A stretch of 64,000 bases of DNA from NCBI GenBank assembly GCA_019359435.1, contig JAHHHI010000093.1:1-64000 (forward strand), read 5' to 3'. Positions 1-9,854 of the stretch are shown one piece after another (position 1 is the stretch's first letter; every line of letters begins with the position of its first letter). A program made the translations under genes and the position numbers. The notes below the pieces were generated by a model. It had not been told where the DNA came from, did not search any database, and worked only from the letters and a program-made list of their open reading frames with translations. Source of the stretch: Kaiparowitsia implicata GSE-PSE-MK54-09C. Lineage in GTDB: Bacteria; Cyanobacteriota; Cyanobacteriia; Elainellales; Elainellaceae.

Positions 1-61
1 CCTCTACATTTTGTAGTGAAAACTCTTGTTTTCTTTGGGCGATTGGTTTATTCTTTGCGAT

Positions 62-273
62 ACCGGAATTCGATTCCGGTGACATCTCTAACGCGCACTT
101 GGGGTTTTGGGCGCTGATTAGGAGTGCTACCAACACTCACTAACCAGCTGACCTGACTCCTGAGCATGGCAGGAGCCAGGCTTTGATGATTATCAAGCGC
201 CTCGCTAATGCTGACAAGTGGTTGGGTCAACCACGCCCTAGGCGCGTTTCCTCTACAACACGCATTAGCGAGG
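62..273 (+). promoter_or_regulatory. Structured 5' leader of the 67-aa gene, may hide its ribosome-binding site
   Basis: No gene is seen in the first 282 bases, but the stretch is dense in hairpins: 62-69/73-80 (8 bp, perfect), 122-126/134-138, 152-162/170-180 (11 bp, one mismatch), 218-223/229-234, and a long-range 12-bp perfect helix 200-211/262-273. The last arm ends in GAGG at 270-273, the only Shine-Dalgarno-like sequence before the ATG at 283, so this helix would mask it. A competing 6-bp helix, 197-202/240-245, shares bases with the long one. A switchable leader is inferred; no known riboswitch class was recognised. Confidence 0.4.
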
Positions 274-282
274 TAAAAACCC

Positions 283-486
283 ATGAGTTCTGAGATTAAG
301 GCGCTGGTGCGATCGCACCAGGGCAACAGCCGTTTACAGATCTGGATTGTGGGGTCGCCAGATCAGGTGATCCACGCGATGAATGAGTTGTATGTGAAAA
401 AGGTGGCGACGGATCGAGCGCAGTTTACGCCGATTATTCCTGCACCATTTTCTGAGGGCAAGTTTATGTCGGTGCTCACGCGTTAA
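283..486 (+). CDS. Conserved hypothetical small protein (67 aa)
   Basis: A 67-residue soluble protein without signal peptide or membrane segment. The order is charged N-terminus, a beta-strand-like run LQIWIVGS, a helix-like PDQVIHAMNELYVKK and a C-terminal PIIPAPFSEGKF stretch. I do not recognise the family, and no catalytic motif is visible. The ATG at 283 follows GAGG (270-273) at 9 nt. The structured leader just upstream and the strong hairpin at 572-608 downstream suggest an independently transcribed, possibly post-transcriptionally controlled gene. It converges on acnB. Confidence 0.6.
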   Translation: MSSEIKALVRSHQGNSRLQIWIVGSPDQVIHAMNELYVKKVATDRAQFTPIIPAPFSEGKFMSVLTR

Positions 487-571
487 GCACACGACATCAC
501 GGCAGCGTCTTCAGTCAAACAGGCTGTAGTGGTATCTACTTGATTTCCAAGAGTCCTACCAGCAGCAATAG

Positions 572-608
572 TTTAGTGGAGGGCAAGCACTGCCTATCCT
601 CCACTAAA
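572..608. terminator. Bidirectional hairpin between convergent genes
   Basis: An 11-bp perfect inverted repeat (572-582 and 598-608, TTTAGTGGAGG and its complement) has an inner GGCA/TGCC pair. It lies between the end of the 67-aa gene (486) and the stop of acnB (623). There is no long T tract, so terminator function rests on position and stem strength. Confidence 0.55.
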
Positions 609-622
609 GTACGGCCCACGCT

Positions 623-3241
623 TTATCGCGCTCCTGCTGTCGGCATGCCTAGAATGTCTTCAATCTTAGGCATATCTTCTAGGGCAATCACCCGACCCTC
701 ATCTTCAAAGCCAACAATTTGGTCAAAGTTGAGATAGCGATATAGCTCTGCCCCAAACGGATCAATGCGATCGGCCATCACTGTCAAGTACTCGTCCACC
801 GTGGGGATTTTGCCCAGCAGCGCACAGACCGCCGCCAGTTCGGCAGAGCCCAGATAAACCTGCGCCCCCTTGCCCATGCGGTTATTGAAGTTGCGTGTGG
901 AGGTTGAAAACACCGTCGTGCCATCGCCCACCCGAGCCTGGTTGCCCATGCACAGCGAGCAACCGGGCATCTCTAGCCGGGCACCAGCCGCCGCAAATGT
1001 GCTGTAGTAGCCTTCTTCCCGCAGCATTTTTTCATCCATCCGCGTGGGCGGGCAAATCCAAAGGCGGGCTTTTGCTTCGCCCGCGCCTTCCATCACCTTG
1101 GCTGCAGCGCGGTAGTGGCCAATATTGGTCATACACGAGCCAATGAACACCTCATGCACCGGATCGCCTGCACATTCCGACATCAGCTTAATATTGTCGG
1201 GGTCGTTGGGTGCTGCGACCAGCGGCTCGGTGATTTGGGCCAGATCCACCTCAATCACATCGGCATAGTCTGCATCGGCATCGGCTTCCATCAGAGAAGG
1301 ATTGGCTAACCACTCCTCCATCTTGGCCACGCGCCGCAGAATCGTGCGGGCATCGCCATAGCCCCGCGCCACCATGTTGGTCAGCAGCGCTACATTCGAA
1401 CGCAGGTATTCCGCCACGGTATCAATACTGAGCTTAATGGTGCAGCCCGCTGCCGATCGCTCCGCCGTTGCATCCGTCAGCTCAAAGGCTTGCTCTAGCT
1501 TCAGGTCGGGCAAGCCCTCCATTTCAATAATCTTGCCTGAGTAGATATTTTGCTTATTCTCCTTAGAGACTGTCAGCTTGCCTTGCTGAATCGCCACATA
1601 GGGAATCGCATTCACAATATCTCGCAAGGTCACACCCGGCTGGAGCTTGCCCTTAAACCGCACCAGCACCGATTCCGGCATATCCAGCGGCATCACGCCC
1701 AGGGCAGCCGCAAACGCCACTAGCCCCGAGCCCGCCGGGAACGAGATGCCCAAAGGAAAGCGGGTGTGAGAGTCGCCACCTGTGCCGACAGTATCCGGCA
1801 GCAGCATTCGGTTTAGCCACGAGTGAATGATGCCATCGCCGGGGCGCAGCGATACGCCGCCACGCTGGTTGATGAAATCCGGCAGGTCGTGATGGGTTTT
1901 GATATCCACTGGCTTGGGGTAGGCGGCGGTGTGGCAGAAGCTCTGCATCACCAGATCTGCCCCAAAGCCCAGACAGGCCAGTTCCGTCAACTCATCGCGG
2001 GTCATGGGGCCAGTGGTGTCTTGAGAGCCCACTGTGGTCATCATGGGTTCACAATAGGTGCCGGGACGCACACCGGGCAGCCCGCAGGCCTTGCCTACCA
2101 TTTTTTGCGCTAGGGTGAAGCCTTTGCCGCTGTCGACCGGCAGGCTGGGGCGAGTGAACACGGGGCTGGGGTCAAGACCCATCGCAGCCCGCACCTTATC
2201 CGTTAGGGTGCGGCCAATTAACAGGGGAACGCGCCCCCCCGCGCGCACCTCGTCCAAAATCGTGTCGGGCTTGAGGCTAAAGGTAGAAATGACCTCACCG
2301 ACCTCGTTGGTGATTTCGCCCTTGTAGGGATAAATGGTGATCACGTCCCCAGTGTTCATGCGAGTCACATCGCACTCAATGGGCAGCGCGCCGGAGTCTT
2401 CTAACGTGTTGAAAAAGATCGGCGCAATTTTTCTACCCAGGCAGAACCCGCCCGTGCGCTTGTTGGGCACGCACGGAATGTCATCCCCCATATGCCAGAG
2501 CACAGAGTTGGTGGCGGATTTGCGCGAGGAGCCGGTGCCCACGACATCGCCCACATAGGCAACGGGATGCCCCTTCTCTTTGAGCTGGGCGATCGCCCCA
2601 ACGGGATCCTCCATTCGGCTTTCGAGCATGACCACCGCATGCAGCGGAATATCGGGTCGCGTTGTAGCGTGGGGTGCCGGAGACAGGTCATCCGTGTTGG
2701 TTTCGCCAGGGACTTTGAACACCGTCACCGTAATCGCCTCGGCCAGCTCAGGGCGCTGGGTAAACCAGTCTGCGTTGGCCCACGAGTCCATCACCTGTTT
2801 GGCATAGGCGTTGCCGTCGTTCGCCAGTTCATCAATATCGTGATAGGCGTCATACACCAAGAGGGTTTTACTGAGGGCCGTTGTGGCAGTAGCCGCCAGC
2901 TCGGCATCTTCAGACTTGAGCAGATCGATCAGCGCATGCACGTTATAGCCCCCCATCATCGTGCCCAGCAGTTCCACCGCGTCTACAGGCGTAATGAGTG
3001 GACTAGAGAGGGTGCGCTGGGCGATCGCCGTCAAAAACCCAGCTTTTACATAGGCCGCCTGATCGACCCCGGGGGGAATGCGATCGCGCAACAGGTGCAG
3101 CAAAAACGTCTCTTCTCCCGCCGGGGGCGCTTGCAGCAAGTCGCACAGGGCAGACGTTTGCTCTGCATCCAGCGGCAGCGGCGGAATGCCTAGCTTGGCC
3201 CGGTCGTCTACGTGGCTGCGATAAGCATCTAGCATCGTCAT
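623..3241 (-). CDS. acnB: Aconitate hydratase B (bifunctional aconitase / 2-methylisocitrate dehydratase)
   Basis: Interconverts citrate and isocitrate through cis-aconitate in the cytosol, using a [4Fe-4S] cluster. At 872 aa it matches the usual AcnB length. The N-terminal HEAT-like part begins LDAYRSHVDDRAKLG, a typical AcnB opening. The swivel domain precedes the cluster domains, as in AcnB and unlike AcnA. Cluster ligands are seen as C703 (GSCMTN) and C761/C764 (PGCSLCMGN). I chose the ATG at 3241 because GGAGGG lies 5 nt upstream; an ATG at 3286 would add 15 residues with no family counterpart. AcnB supplies isocitrate for 2-oxoglutarate, the cyanobacterial nitrogen signal. argG lies upstream in the same direction, but the 383-bp gap argues against one operon. 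Confidence 0.96.
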   Translation of the reverse strand: MTMLDAYRSHVDDRAKLGIPPLPLDAEQTSALCDLLQAPPAGEETFLLHLLRDRIPPGVDQAAYVKAGFLTAIAQRTLSSPLITPVDAVELLGTMMGGYNVHALIDLLKSEDAELAATATTALSKTLLVYDAYHDIDELANDGNAYAKQVMDSWANADWFTQRPELAEAITVTVFKVPGETNTDDLSPAPHATTRPDIPLHAVVMLESRMEDPVGAIAQLKEKGHPVAYVGDVVGTGSSRKSATNSVLWHMGDDIPCVPNKRTGGFCLGRKIAPIFFNTLEDSGALPIECDVTRMNTGDVITIYPYKGEITNEVGEVISTFSLKPDTILDEVRAGGRVPLLIGRTLTDKVRAAMGLDPSPVFTRPSLPVDSGKGFTLAQKMVGKACGLPGVRPGTYCEPMMTTVGSQDTTGPMTRDELTELACLGFGADLVMQSFCHTAAYPKPVDIKTHHDLPDFINQRGGVSLRPGDGIIHSWLNRMLLPDTVGTGGDSHTRFPLGISFPAGSGLVAFAAALGVMPLDMPESVLVRFKGKLQPGVTLRDIVNAIPYVAIQQGKLTVSKENKQNIYSGKIIEMEGLPDLKLEQAFELTDATAERSAAGCTIKLSIDTVAEYLRSNVALLTNMVARGYGDARTILRRVAKMEEWLANPSLMEADADADYADVIEVDLAQITEPLVAAPNDPDNIKLMSECAGDPVHEVFIGSCMTNIGHYRAAAKVMEGAGEAKARLWICPPTRMDEKMLREEGYYSTFAAAGARLEMPGCSLCMGNQARVGDGTTVFSTSTRNFNNRMGKGAQVYLGSAELAAVCALLGKIPTVDEYLTVMADRIDPFGAELYRYLNFDQIVGFEDEGRVIALEDMPKIEDILGMPTAGAR

Positions 3242-3624
3242 CAAGTCCCTCCAATCACCAACGCATAGGATTACGATCAATCCCAAAGCAATTTAAAAAA
3301 GCATCTCAAACCCAGTCAAACTGGCGCTCTCCAGGCAGCGTCCCTAAGGGATCTGCCGGTCAATAGTGTACCTGCGAGTCCCTAATGTGTGGGAGCGTGG
3401 CTGCATGGGTTGTCCCCGCGCAACGTCTCCGAGCGGCCTCTCCCCGTAACCTCTCTCGTAACCTCTCCCCATAACCTCTTCGAACTCAAGCTCAACCCAA
3501 CTACGCTCAAGTCAAATACATGGTGCCAATAACTTTACGGTAGCGCGCGGCAGCGGGCCTTGTGCAGGAGTCGCCGGGTATGATACCCGACAACGCGAGC
3601 CCTATCTGCCGCGATCGCCAAGGC
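3242..3624. other. Intergenic region argG-acnB with a short tandem repeat
   Basis: No gene is seen. At about 3446-3479 the unit taacctct occurs three times at 12-13 bp spacing (cgtaacctct, cgtaacctct, cataacctct). The acnB ribosome-binding site is at the 3242 end. No confident promoter or terminator was recognised. Confidence 0.5.
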
Positions 3625-4827
3625 CTAACCGCGAATTTTCTCTGACCACACGCGCGTAGGCAACCCCCACACATAGATAAAGCCCTCGGCAGCCTTGTGG
3701 TCAAAGACGTCATCTTCCCCATAGGTCGCCAGATCTGGCGTATAGAGCGAGTTTTCGGATTTGCGGCCCACCATGGATGCCGTGCCCTTAAACAGCTTCA
3801 CCCGCACCGTGCCCGACACCTGCTCCTGAGTTTGTGCAATAAACGCATCCAGCGCGCCCTTGAGCGGGCTATACCAGAGGCCGTTATAAATCATTTGGGA
3901 GTAGGTTTCTTCGATGCCCCGTTTGTAGTGAGACACATCAGCAGTGAGCGTGAGGCTTTCGAGATCGCGGTGGGCTTGAATCAGCACTAGCAGCGCCGGA
4001 GCCTCGTAGATTTCTCGCGATTTAATGCCCACGAGGCGGTTTTCAACCATGTCAATGCGACCGACGCCATGCTTGCCCACCATGTCGTTCAACGCATCTA
4101 CCAACGCCAGGGGATCGAGCGCTGTGCCATTGAGGCTGACGGGAATCCCCTTAACAAAGTCGATTTCCACATAGTCGGGTTCATCGGGCGTGTCGGCGAT
4201 CGCCCGCGTCATGGCGTAGATTTCTTCCAGCGGCTCCGTCCAAGGATCTTCCAATGGCCCCGCCTCAATGCTGCGGCCCAGCAAGTTGCGGTCAATGCTG
4301 TAGGGCGACGACTTTTTCACCGGCGATGGAATCCCAAACTTTTCGCCATAGGCAATGGTTTGTTCGCGGCTCATGCCCCACTCTCTCGCCGGAGCCAGCA
4401 CCTTAAGACTGGGGTTGAGCGCCGCAATCGACACATCAAACCGCACCTGATCATTCCCTTTTCCGGTGCAGCCGTGGGCGACCGCATCCGCCCCATACTC
4501 TGCCGCTGCATCTACCAGCAGCTTTGCAATCAGCGGACGAGCCAGCGCGGTTGATAGGGGATAGCGATTTTCATAGAGCGCATTGGCCTGAATCGAGGGA
4601 AACGCATAGTCGCGGATGAACTGAGCCTTGGCATCGGCCACCAGCGAGACCGACGCGCCTGAGGTTAGTGCCTTCTCTTTAATGGGGCCAAGTTCTTCTC
4701 CCTGCCCTAAATCTGCCGCCAGCGTAATGACCTCTTTTACGCCCCATTCTTCCTTGAGGTAGGGGATGCAAACAGAGGTGTCTACCCCACCGGAATAGGC
4801 CAAAACGACCTTATCAGCACGACCCAT
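3625..4827 (-). CDS. argG: Argininosuccinate synthase
   Basis: Joins citrulline and aspartate with ATP to give argininosuccinate, the penultimate step of arginine synthesis, in the cytosol. The protein has 400 aa, normal for the family. The N-terminal PP-loop AYSGGVDTS (about residues 10-18) binds ATP, and the catalytic region contains [14 protein letters not shown]. The ATG at 4827 ([13 protein letters not shown]) is preferred; an ATG two codons upstream at 4833 is also possible, and neither has a strong Shine-Dalgarno. Arginine made here is the substrate of the dihydrolase at 18003-20123, so both ends of cyanobacterial arginine metabolism lie in the window. Confidence 0.96.
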   Translation of the reverse strand: MGRADKVVLAYSGGVDTSVCIPYLKEEWGVKEVITLAADLGQGEELGPIKEKALTSGASVSLVADAKAQFIRDYAFPSIQANALYENRYPLSTALARPLIAKLLVDAAAEYGADAVAHGCTGKGNDQVRFDVSIAALNPSLKVLAPAREWGMSREQTIAYGEKFGIPSPVKKSSPYSIDRNLLGRSIEAGPLEDPWTEPLEEIYAMTRAIADTPDEPDYVEIDFVKGIPVSLNGTALDPLALVDALNDMVGKHGVGRIDMVENRLVGIKSREIYEAPALLVLIQAHRDLESLTLTADVSHYKRGIEETYSQMIYNGLWYSPLKGALDAFIAQTQEQVSGTVRVKLFKGTASMVGRKSENSLYTPDLATYGEDDVFDHKAAEGFIYVWGLPTRVWSEKIRG

Positions 4828-5297
4828 AATCACTGATCTCGATAAACCACAACCCCATCATTATGGGACTAATCGGCTCAAAATCTGTTCAACAGGGTAC
4901 GGATTGGGAGTTGGGGATGCGAGGGTGCACTAGGGGGTTAACGGTTAAGAGCAGGATTTGAGACTTCGTCCTTTCCGTTAGTCGGCTTGAGCCTAAGACC
5001 CTAAATCTTGCAGAAAACCTTGCAGAACTCCATGCCGAATTCAGAATGCAAAAATTCATGATGCACAGTTACACTCATGTCGTATATTGAGAAAGACTTT
5101 CAATAGGAAAATCCAAACCTACATCCTGTTGAGATGGTTTGTGCTCTGAGTTGTGCACGGTTTCTACGGCTATGGCAGCTTAGATCCTACTATGTCGATC
5201 AGATTGGGGCATGGCTTGCTCAATCGATGGCGTATCTCTCAGAGCAATGGCTTGTTCTTATAACTATTTTCTGCTAATAACACTCAGGAGTTTTGTC
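4828..5297. promoter_or_regulatory. Divergent intergenic region argG / iron binding-protein gene
   Basis: No gene is supported in these 470 bases. At 5086-5104 an imperfect palindrome, ATTGA-N9-TCAAT with AAAG/CTTT inside, might be an operator for the binding-protein gene at 5298. It is A/T-rich like Fur boxes but does not match the Fur consensus well. The ribosome-binding site CAGGAG sits at 5285-5290. Confidence 0.3.
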
Positions 5298-6371
5298 ATG
5301 AAGCGTCGATCGCTTTTATCGTATTTTGGTGCTGCTGTGCTCGCTGGGACGTTGGCGATCGCCTGTGGTGGGCCTGCATCGGTCGACCCCGCTGCCGATT
5401 CCGCTGCCGATTCCGCCGCTGATTCCGCTGCTGGGGCAGCAGGAGAAGGCGCTGAACTCACCATTTATTCCGGGCGAAATGAGGAGCTGATTGGCTCTCT
5501 GCTTGAGCAGTTTGAAGAAAGCACTGGCATCTCCGTCGAGGTACGCTATGGCGACACGGCTGAACTCGCCGCTGCGATTCTAGAAGAAGGAGACAATACC
5601 CCTGCCGATGTGTTTTTTGGGCAAGATGCGGGCGCGCTGGGCGCACTGCAAAAAGAAGGGCGCACCCGGGCCATTCCCGAAGAATTGCTAAGTCAGGTGG
5701 ATGAACGGCTGCGATCGCCCGAAGGTCAGTGGATTGGCATTTCGGGTCGAGCCCGCGTGCTGGATTACAACACCAATGATGTGGATGCTGCCGAGCTGCC
5801 TGACTCTATTTGGGAACTGACGGAAGATGAGTGGCAGGGGCGCGTGGGCTGGGCTCCGACCAACGGGTCGTTTCAGGCATTTGTGACAGCGCTGCGCGTG
5901 ACCGAAGGCGACGAACGCACGCTGGAATGGCTCGAAGCGATGAAAGCCAATGACACCCAGGTATTCAACAACAACACGGGCATTGTGGAAGCGCTGGGCC
6001 GGGGCGAAGTCGAAGTGGGCCTCGTTAACAACTACTACTTAGGTCGGTTTAAGGCCGAAGACCCCAACTTCCCTGTGGCGCATCACTACTTTGCGGACGA
6101 TGCTGGCGCGATGATCAATGTGGCGGGCGTGGCCATCATCGACAGCACCGACCAAGAAGAAGCGGCGATCGCCCTGGTTGAATACCTGCTCTCTTCCGAA
6201 GCTCAAACCTACTTCACCCAAGAAACCAACGAGTATGCCCTAGTGAGTGGCGCACCAGCCCCCGCCGATCAGGTGCCGCTAGAGCAAATTCAAGCACCGG
6301 ATCTAGACCTAAGCAGCTTAGAAGATCTGGAAGGCACGCTAGAACTGCTGCAACAGGCGGGTTTACTATAG
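5298..6371 (+). CDS. Fe(3+)-type ABC transporter substrate-binding lipoprotein (FutA/FbpA family)
   Basis: Periplasmic binding component of an iron-type importer. At 357 aa it fits the family. Residues 1-22 are a lipoprotein signal ending in the lipobox LAIAC, so it should be anchored to the membrane. Next comes a low-complexity linker of repeated AADS units. The mature part starts LTIYSGRNEELIG and carries NNYY near residue 257, where this family places iron-binding tyrosines. ATG 5298 has CAGGAG at 7 nt spacing; a start at 5211 would put 29 residues before the signal peptide. It is followed after 125 bp by the fused permease. The ATPase subunit is absent here. Iron as substrate is inferred from family. 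Confidence 0.85.
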   Translation: MKRRSLLSYFGAAVLAGTLAIACGGPASVDPAADSAADSAADSAAGAAGEGAELTIYSGRNEELIGSLLEQFEESTGISVEVRYGDTAELAAAILEEGDNTPADVFFGQDAGALGALQKEGRTRAIPEELLSQVDERLRSPEGQWIGISGRARVLDYNTNDVDAAELPDSIWELTEDEWQGRVGWAPTNGSFQAFVTALRVTEGDERTLEWLEAMKANDTQVFNNNTGIVEALGRGEVEVGLVNNYYLGRFKAEDPNFPVAHHYFADDAGAMINVAGVAIIDSTDQEEAAIALVEYLLSSEAQTYFTQETNEYALVSGAPAPADQVPLEQIQAPDLDLSSLEDLEGTLELLQQAGLL

Positions 6372-6496
6372 GGATCATTCGGGATCATTCAGACGGGATC
6401 ATTCAGATCTCACCCCATCTGCTGCCTGAGGGGTGGCGCTCAGTGCCGCGCCACCCCTCGCTGACGTAACAGACGCGATACTTGCGCCAGAATGCT

Positions 6497-8119
6497 ATGA
6501 CCACTCCTGTTTGGAAGGCGCTGCAAAACCGGTGGAGACAGGGGCGATCGCCTCTGTCTCCACCCTTGTTTTTAGTGGTGATGGGCAGCATGACGGCGAT
6601 CGCCCTTGCCCTGCCGCTGATCTACCTCGTCTTGCGGACGCTCAGCATTGAGCCGCAGCGATTGTGGACGATTTTTTCGCAGCCGCGCACCGCTCAAATT
6701 CTGCTGAACAGTCTGCTGATGGCAGGGCTGGTGACGCTGTTTGCCAATTTGATTGCCGTGCCGCTGGCCTTTTTAACCGTTTGCACTGACCTGCCGTGGC
6801 GACGGTCTTGGGCAGTGGTCACGGCGCTGCCGCTGTCGGTGCCTACCTATGTAGGCAGCTTTGCCTTAATTGCCACCGTGGGGCCACGAGGCAGTTTACT
6901 GCAATCATGGTTAGCACCGCTGGGGGTCGATCGCCTGCCGTCTATTTATGGGCTACCGGGCTGCGTCGCGGCGATTACGCTATTTTCCTACCCATATTTG
7001 TTGCTTAGCGTGCGCGCCGGATTGCAGGGCCTCAGCCCGTCGGTCGAAGAAGCGGCGCAGAGTTTAGGGCACAATCCCTGGTCGGTGTTTTTTCGGGTCA
7101 CGCTGCCGCAGCTCAAGCCGTCGATCGTAGCGGGGTCGCTCTTGGTGGCGCTTTACGCGCTGCAAGATTTTGGGACGCCGTCGCTGATGCGGTTTAATTC
7201 CTTTACCCAGGCGATTTTTACTCAATATCGCGGCAGCTTTGACCGCAGCGTGGCAGCGTTGCTGTCGCTCATGTTAGTAGCGCTGGTGCTGGCAATTCTT
7301 TGGCTGGAGTATCGGGCGCGCAGCCGCGCAGCTTACTACAGCAGCCGAGAGCCTAGGGGCGATCGCCGCCTCATTCCCTTGGGTCGCTGGCGTGGGGTCG
7401 CGCTGGCGTTCTGCACCCTGGTGACGCTGCTCTGTGTGGTGCTGCCCTTAGGGGTAATTTTTGTATGGCTGGGGCGATCGCCCCGCATCTGGTCTGCGCT
7501 GACGAATGTGGTACCCCTAGCGCTGAATTCAGCATGGGCCTCGGGACTCGCCGCCGCTGTTGCGACGGTGTTTGCGCTCCCCATTGCCATCCTCTCCGTT
7601 CGCTTTCCCGGACGCCTCACCACGCTGATCGAACGTGGCTCCTACATTGGGTTTGGCCTGCCGGGGGTGGTGGTGGCGCTAGCGTTAGTCTTTTTTGGAG
7701 CGCGCTACCTGCCTGTTATTTACCAAACCATGCCCATGCTGGTGTTTGCCTATTTGGTGCTGTTTTTGCCGCAGTCGGTGGGCACCCTCCGCAGTTCGCT
7801 CTTGCAGGTGCGCCCATCGCTCGAAGAATCGGCCCGCAGTTTGGGGCGATCGCCCTGGCAAACGCTGCGCCAAATCACCCTGCCGCTGATCAACCCCGGT
7901 CTGATCAGCGGCTTCGTGCTGATCTTTCTCACCGCCATGAAAGAACTGCCCGCCACCATGATGCTCTCCCCCATTGGCTTTCGCACCCTAGCCGCCCAAA
8001 TTTGGTTCGCGACGAATGATGCGTCCTTTGCCGATGCCGCTGCGGCCTCCTTGGGGATTTTGCTCGTGTGTGCTGTGCTCACCCTAGTAGTGCTGTCGCA
8101 AGAACAGGTTACGGATTGA
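6497..8119 (+). CDS. Iron ABC transporter permease, two fused permease domains (FutB/FbpB type)
   Basis: A 540-aa integral membrane protein with two tandem binding-protein-dependent permease halves, the normal form of FbpB/FutB. Each half has about six hydrophobic segments and an EAA loop for the ATPase: VEEAAQSLGHNPWSVFF in the first and LEESARSLGRSPWQTLR in the second. It forms the membrane channel for the substrate delivered by the protein at 5298-6371. The ATG at 6497 is chosen; a TTG at 6482 would add five residues, and neither has an obvious Shine-Dalgarno. No ATP-binding gene follows, so the ATPase must be encoded elsewhere. Confidence 0.88.
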   Translation: MTTPVWKALQNRWRQGRSPLSPPLFLVVMGSMTAIALALPLIYLVLRTLSIEPQRLWTIFSQPRTAQILLNSLLMAGLVTLFANLIAVPLAFLTVCTDLPWRRSWAVVTALPLSVPTYVGSFALIATVGPRGSLLQSWLAPLGVDRLPSIYGLPGCVAAITLFSYPYLLLSVRAGLQGLSPSVEEAAQSLGHNPWSVFFRVTLPQLKPSIVAGSLLVALYALQDFGTPSLMRFNSFTQAIFTQYRGSFDRSVAALLSLMLVALVLAILWLEYRARSRAAYYSSREPRGDRRLIPLGRWRGVALAFCTLVTLLCVVLPLGVIFVWLGRSPRIWSALTNVVPLALNSAWASGLAAAVATVFALPIAILSVRFPGRLTTLIERGSYIGFGLPGVVVALALVFFGARYLPVIYQTMPMLVFAYLVLFLPQSVGTLRSSLLQVRPSLEESARSLGRSPWQTLRQITLPLINPGLISGFVLIFLTAMKELPATMMLSPIGFRTLAAQIWFATNDASFADAAAASLGILLVCAVLTLVVLSQEQVTD

Positions 8120-8180
8120 GTTCTGCTATCTTATGCGGTATACATGAGTGCTAACGTTTTATCTCCCCCAAGGTTGACCT

Positions 8181-9848
8181 ATGGCGTGGTTAGGGTTTTC
8201 ATCTCGGCAGTGGCGCGGGTTTTGGCGGTTTTCGGCAGTGATGGGGCTGTGTGCTGCCCTCGTGGTGGGCTGCGGCGCACCGCAAACAACCCTGTCAGGA
8301 GATGCGCCTGAGGTTGATCCCGCGGGCGAGGTCTCGGGCACAGCCGGAGGGCGGGTCACGATGGGCACGACCCAAAAGGTTGACACCCTTGACCCAGCAG
8401 ATGCCTACACCATCTTTACCGGGATCTTGCTGCATAACTTGGGCGATCGCCTCTATACCTATGCCCCCGGCACCACGGATCTAGAACCCCAATTGGCCAC
8501 CGCCCTGCCCACCGTTAGCGACGACGGGCTGCTCTACACCATTCCCCTTCGAGACGGCGTCGCTCTACACGACGGCACCCCCTTCAACGCTGAGGTGATG
8601 AAGTTCTCCATCGACCGTTTCATTCAAAACGGCGGCGGCCCTGCCTATCTCTTGGGCGATTTGATCGAGACCGTTGAGGCCAGCGGTGACTATGAGCTTA
8701 CCCTCACGTTGAAGTATCCCTTCGCGGCGTTCCCTGCCATCCTCACCTTTTGGGGCGTCACGCCCATTTCCCCCGAGGCCTATGAAATTGGTGAAGGCCA
8801 GTTCAATCCCGATACATTTGTGGGCAGCGGCCCCTATAAGCTGGCCTCGCTCACACCCGATGCCGTGCGGCTAGATGTTAACCCCGACTACTGGGGCGAC
8901 CCCCCTGCCAATGACGGGGTAGATATTCAGCTGTATGCCAGTGCCGCAAACCTTTACAACACCTTCCGCACGGGCGGCCTCGATGTAGCCTACCAAACCC
9001 TAGAGCCCGATCAAATTGCTGGGCTAGAACGCGATGCTGAGTCAGGCGGTTGGAACGTGATTGAGGCGGGCACGAACGTTGTCAATTACATGTCGCTCAA
9101 TCAGCGCATTGAGCCCACCAGCGATCTCAATGTGCGGAAGGCGATCGCCGCCATGATCGACCGTAATCTCATTAATGAGCGGGTCTTCCAAGAGCAAGCC
9201 GCACCGCTCTACACCATGATCCCCACCGGTTTCGATGTCTCTAAGCCCGTGTTTGAAGAGGCCTACGGCGATGGCGACTTCGACAAAGCCCGCGACTTTC
9301 TCACCGCCGCAGGCTATTCAGAATCCAACCCGCTCAACTTCGAGATCTGGTATCCGTCTGCGTCTACCGTGCGCGGCATCGTCGCCAATACCATGAAGGA
9401 ATCCATTGAATCGGGGTTGCCGGGGCTCGTTACAGTGACTGTCAACAGTGCCGAGCGCGCCACCCTATCTCAAGGCGTGGACAATGGGCTATACAATGCC
9501 GTGCTGCTCAACTGGTATCCCGATTTCTTCGACCCCGACAATTTTGTGCAGCCATTCCTCAGTTGCGACCAGGGCTCGCCCGAAACCCTCTGTGAAAGTG
9601 GGGCCAGCCAGGGAAACGGCTCGTTCTACTACAGCGAAAAAGCCAACGATTTGATTCGTGAACAGCGCGCTGATCGCGACCCCGAAGACCGCGCCGCTAT
9701 CTTTGAAGAGCTGCAAGACATGCTGGCCGAAGATGTGCCCTACATCCCCCTGTGGCAAAACAAAGACTATATCTTTGCCCAAGGCAGTGTGGAGGATATT
9801 GACATCGAGCCAACGCAGCAATTGCTGCTGTGGCAGATTCGCAAGTAG
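8181..9848 (+). CDS. ABC transporter substrate-binding lipoprotein, family 5 (peptide/nickel type)
   Basis: A 555-aa protein of the DppA/OppA/NikA class (SBP_bac_5). The signal peptide ends in the lipobox LVVGC at about residue 31, followed by an acidic linker. The mature domain has the expected order: VDTLDPADAYTIFTGILLHN, then RDGVALHDGTPFNAEVMKFS, then NVRKAIAAMIDRN. It should deliver an oligopeptide-like or metal-chelate substrate to the permease that starts 6 bp downstream; the substrate cannot be told from sequence. ATG 8181 has AAGG upstream. The 61-bp distance from the iron permease leaves shared transcription possible, but the two systems are unrelated. Confidence 0.9.
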   Translation: MAWLGFSSRQWRGFWRFSAVMGLCAALVVGCGAPQTTLSGDAPEVDPAGEVSGTAGGRVTMGTTQKVDTLDPADAYTIFTGILLHNLGDRLYTYAPGTTDLEPQLATALPTVSDDGLLYTIPLRDGVALHDGTPFNAEVMKFSIDRFIQNGGGPAYLLGDLIETVEASGDYELTLTLKYPFAAFPAILTFWGVTPISPEAYEIGEGQFNPDTFVGSGPYKLASLTPDAVRLDVNPDYWGDPPANDGVDIQLYASAANLYNTFRTGGLDVAYQTLEPDQIAGLERDAESGGWNVIEAGTNVVNYMSLNQRIEPTSDLNVRKAIAAMIDRNLINERVFQEQAAPLYTMIPTGFDVSKPVFEEAYGDGDFDKARDFLTAAGYSESNPLNFEIWYPSASTVRGIVANTMKESIESGLPGLVTVTVNSAERATLSQGVDNGLYNAVLLNWYPDFFDPDNFVQPFLSCDQGSPETLCESGASQGNGSFYYSEKANDLIREQRADRDPEDRAAIFEELQDMLAEDVPYIPLWQNKDYIFAQGSVEDIDIEPTQQLLLWQIRK

Positions 9849-9854
9849 GTACCC

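Noticed and set aside
2492-3193. 233-codon plus-strand frame inside acnB
   Set aside because: Antisense shadow of a certain gene; His/Gln/Arg-rich text without family character.
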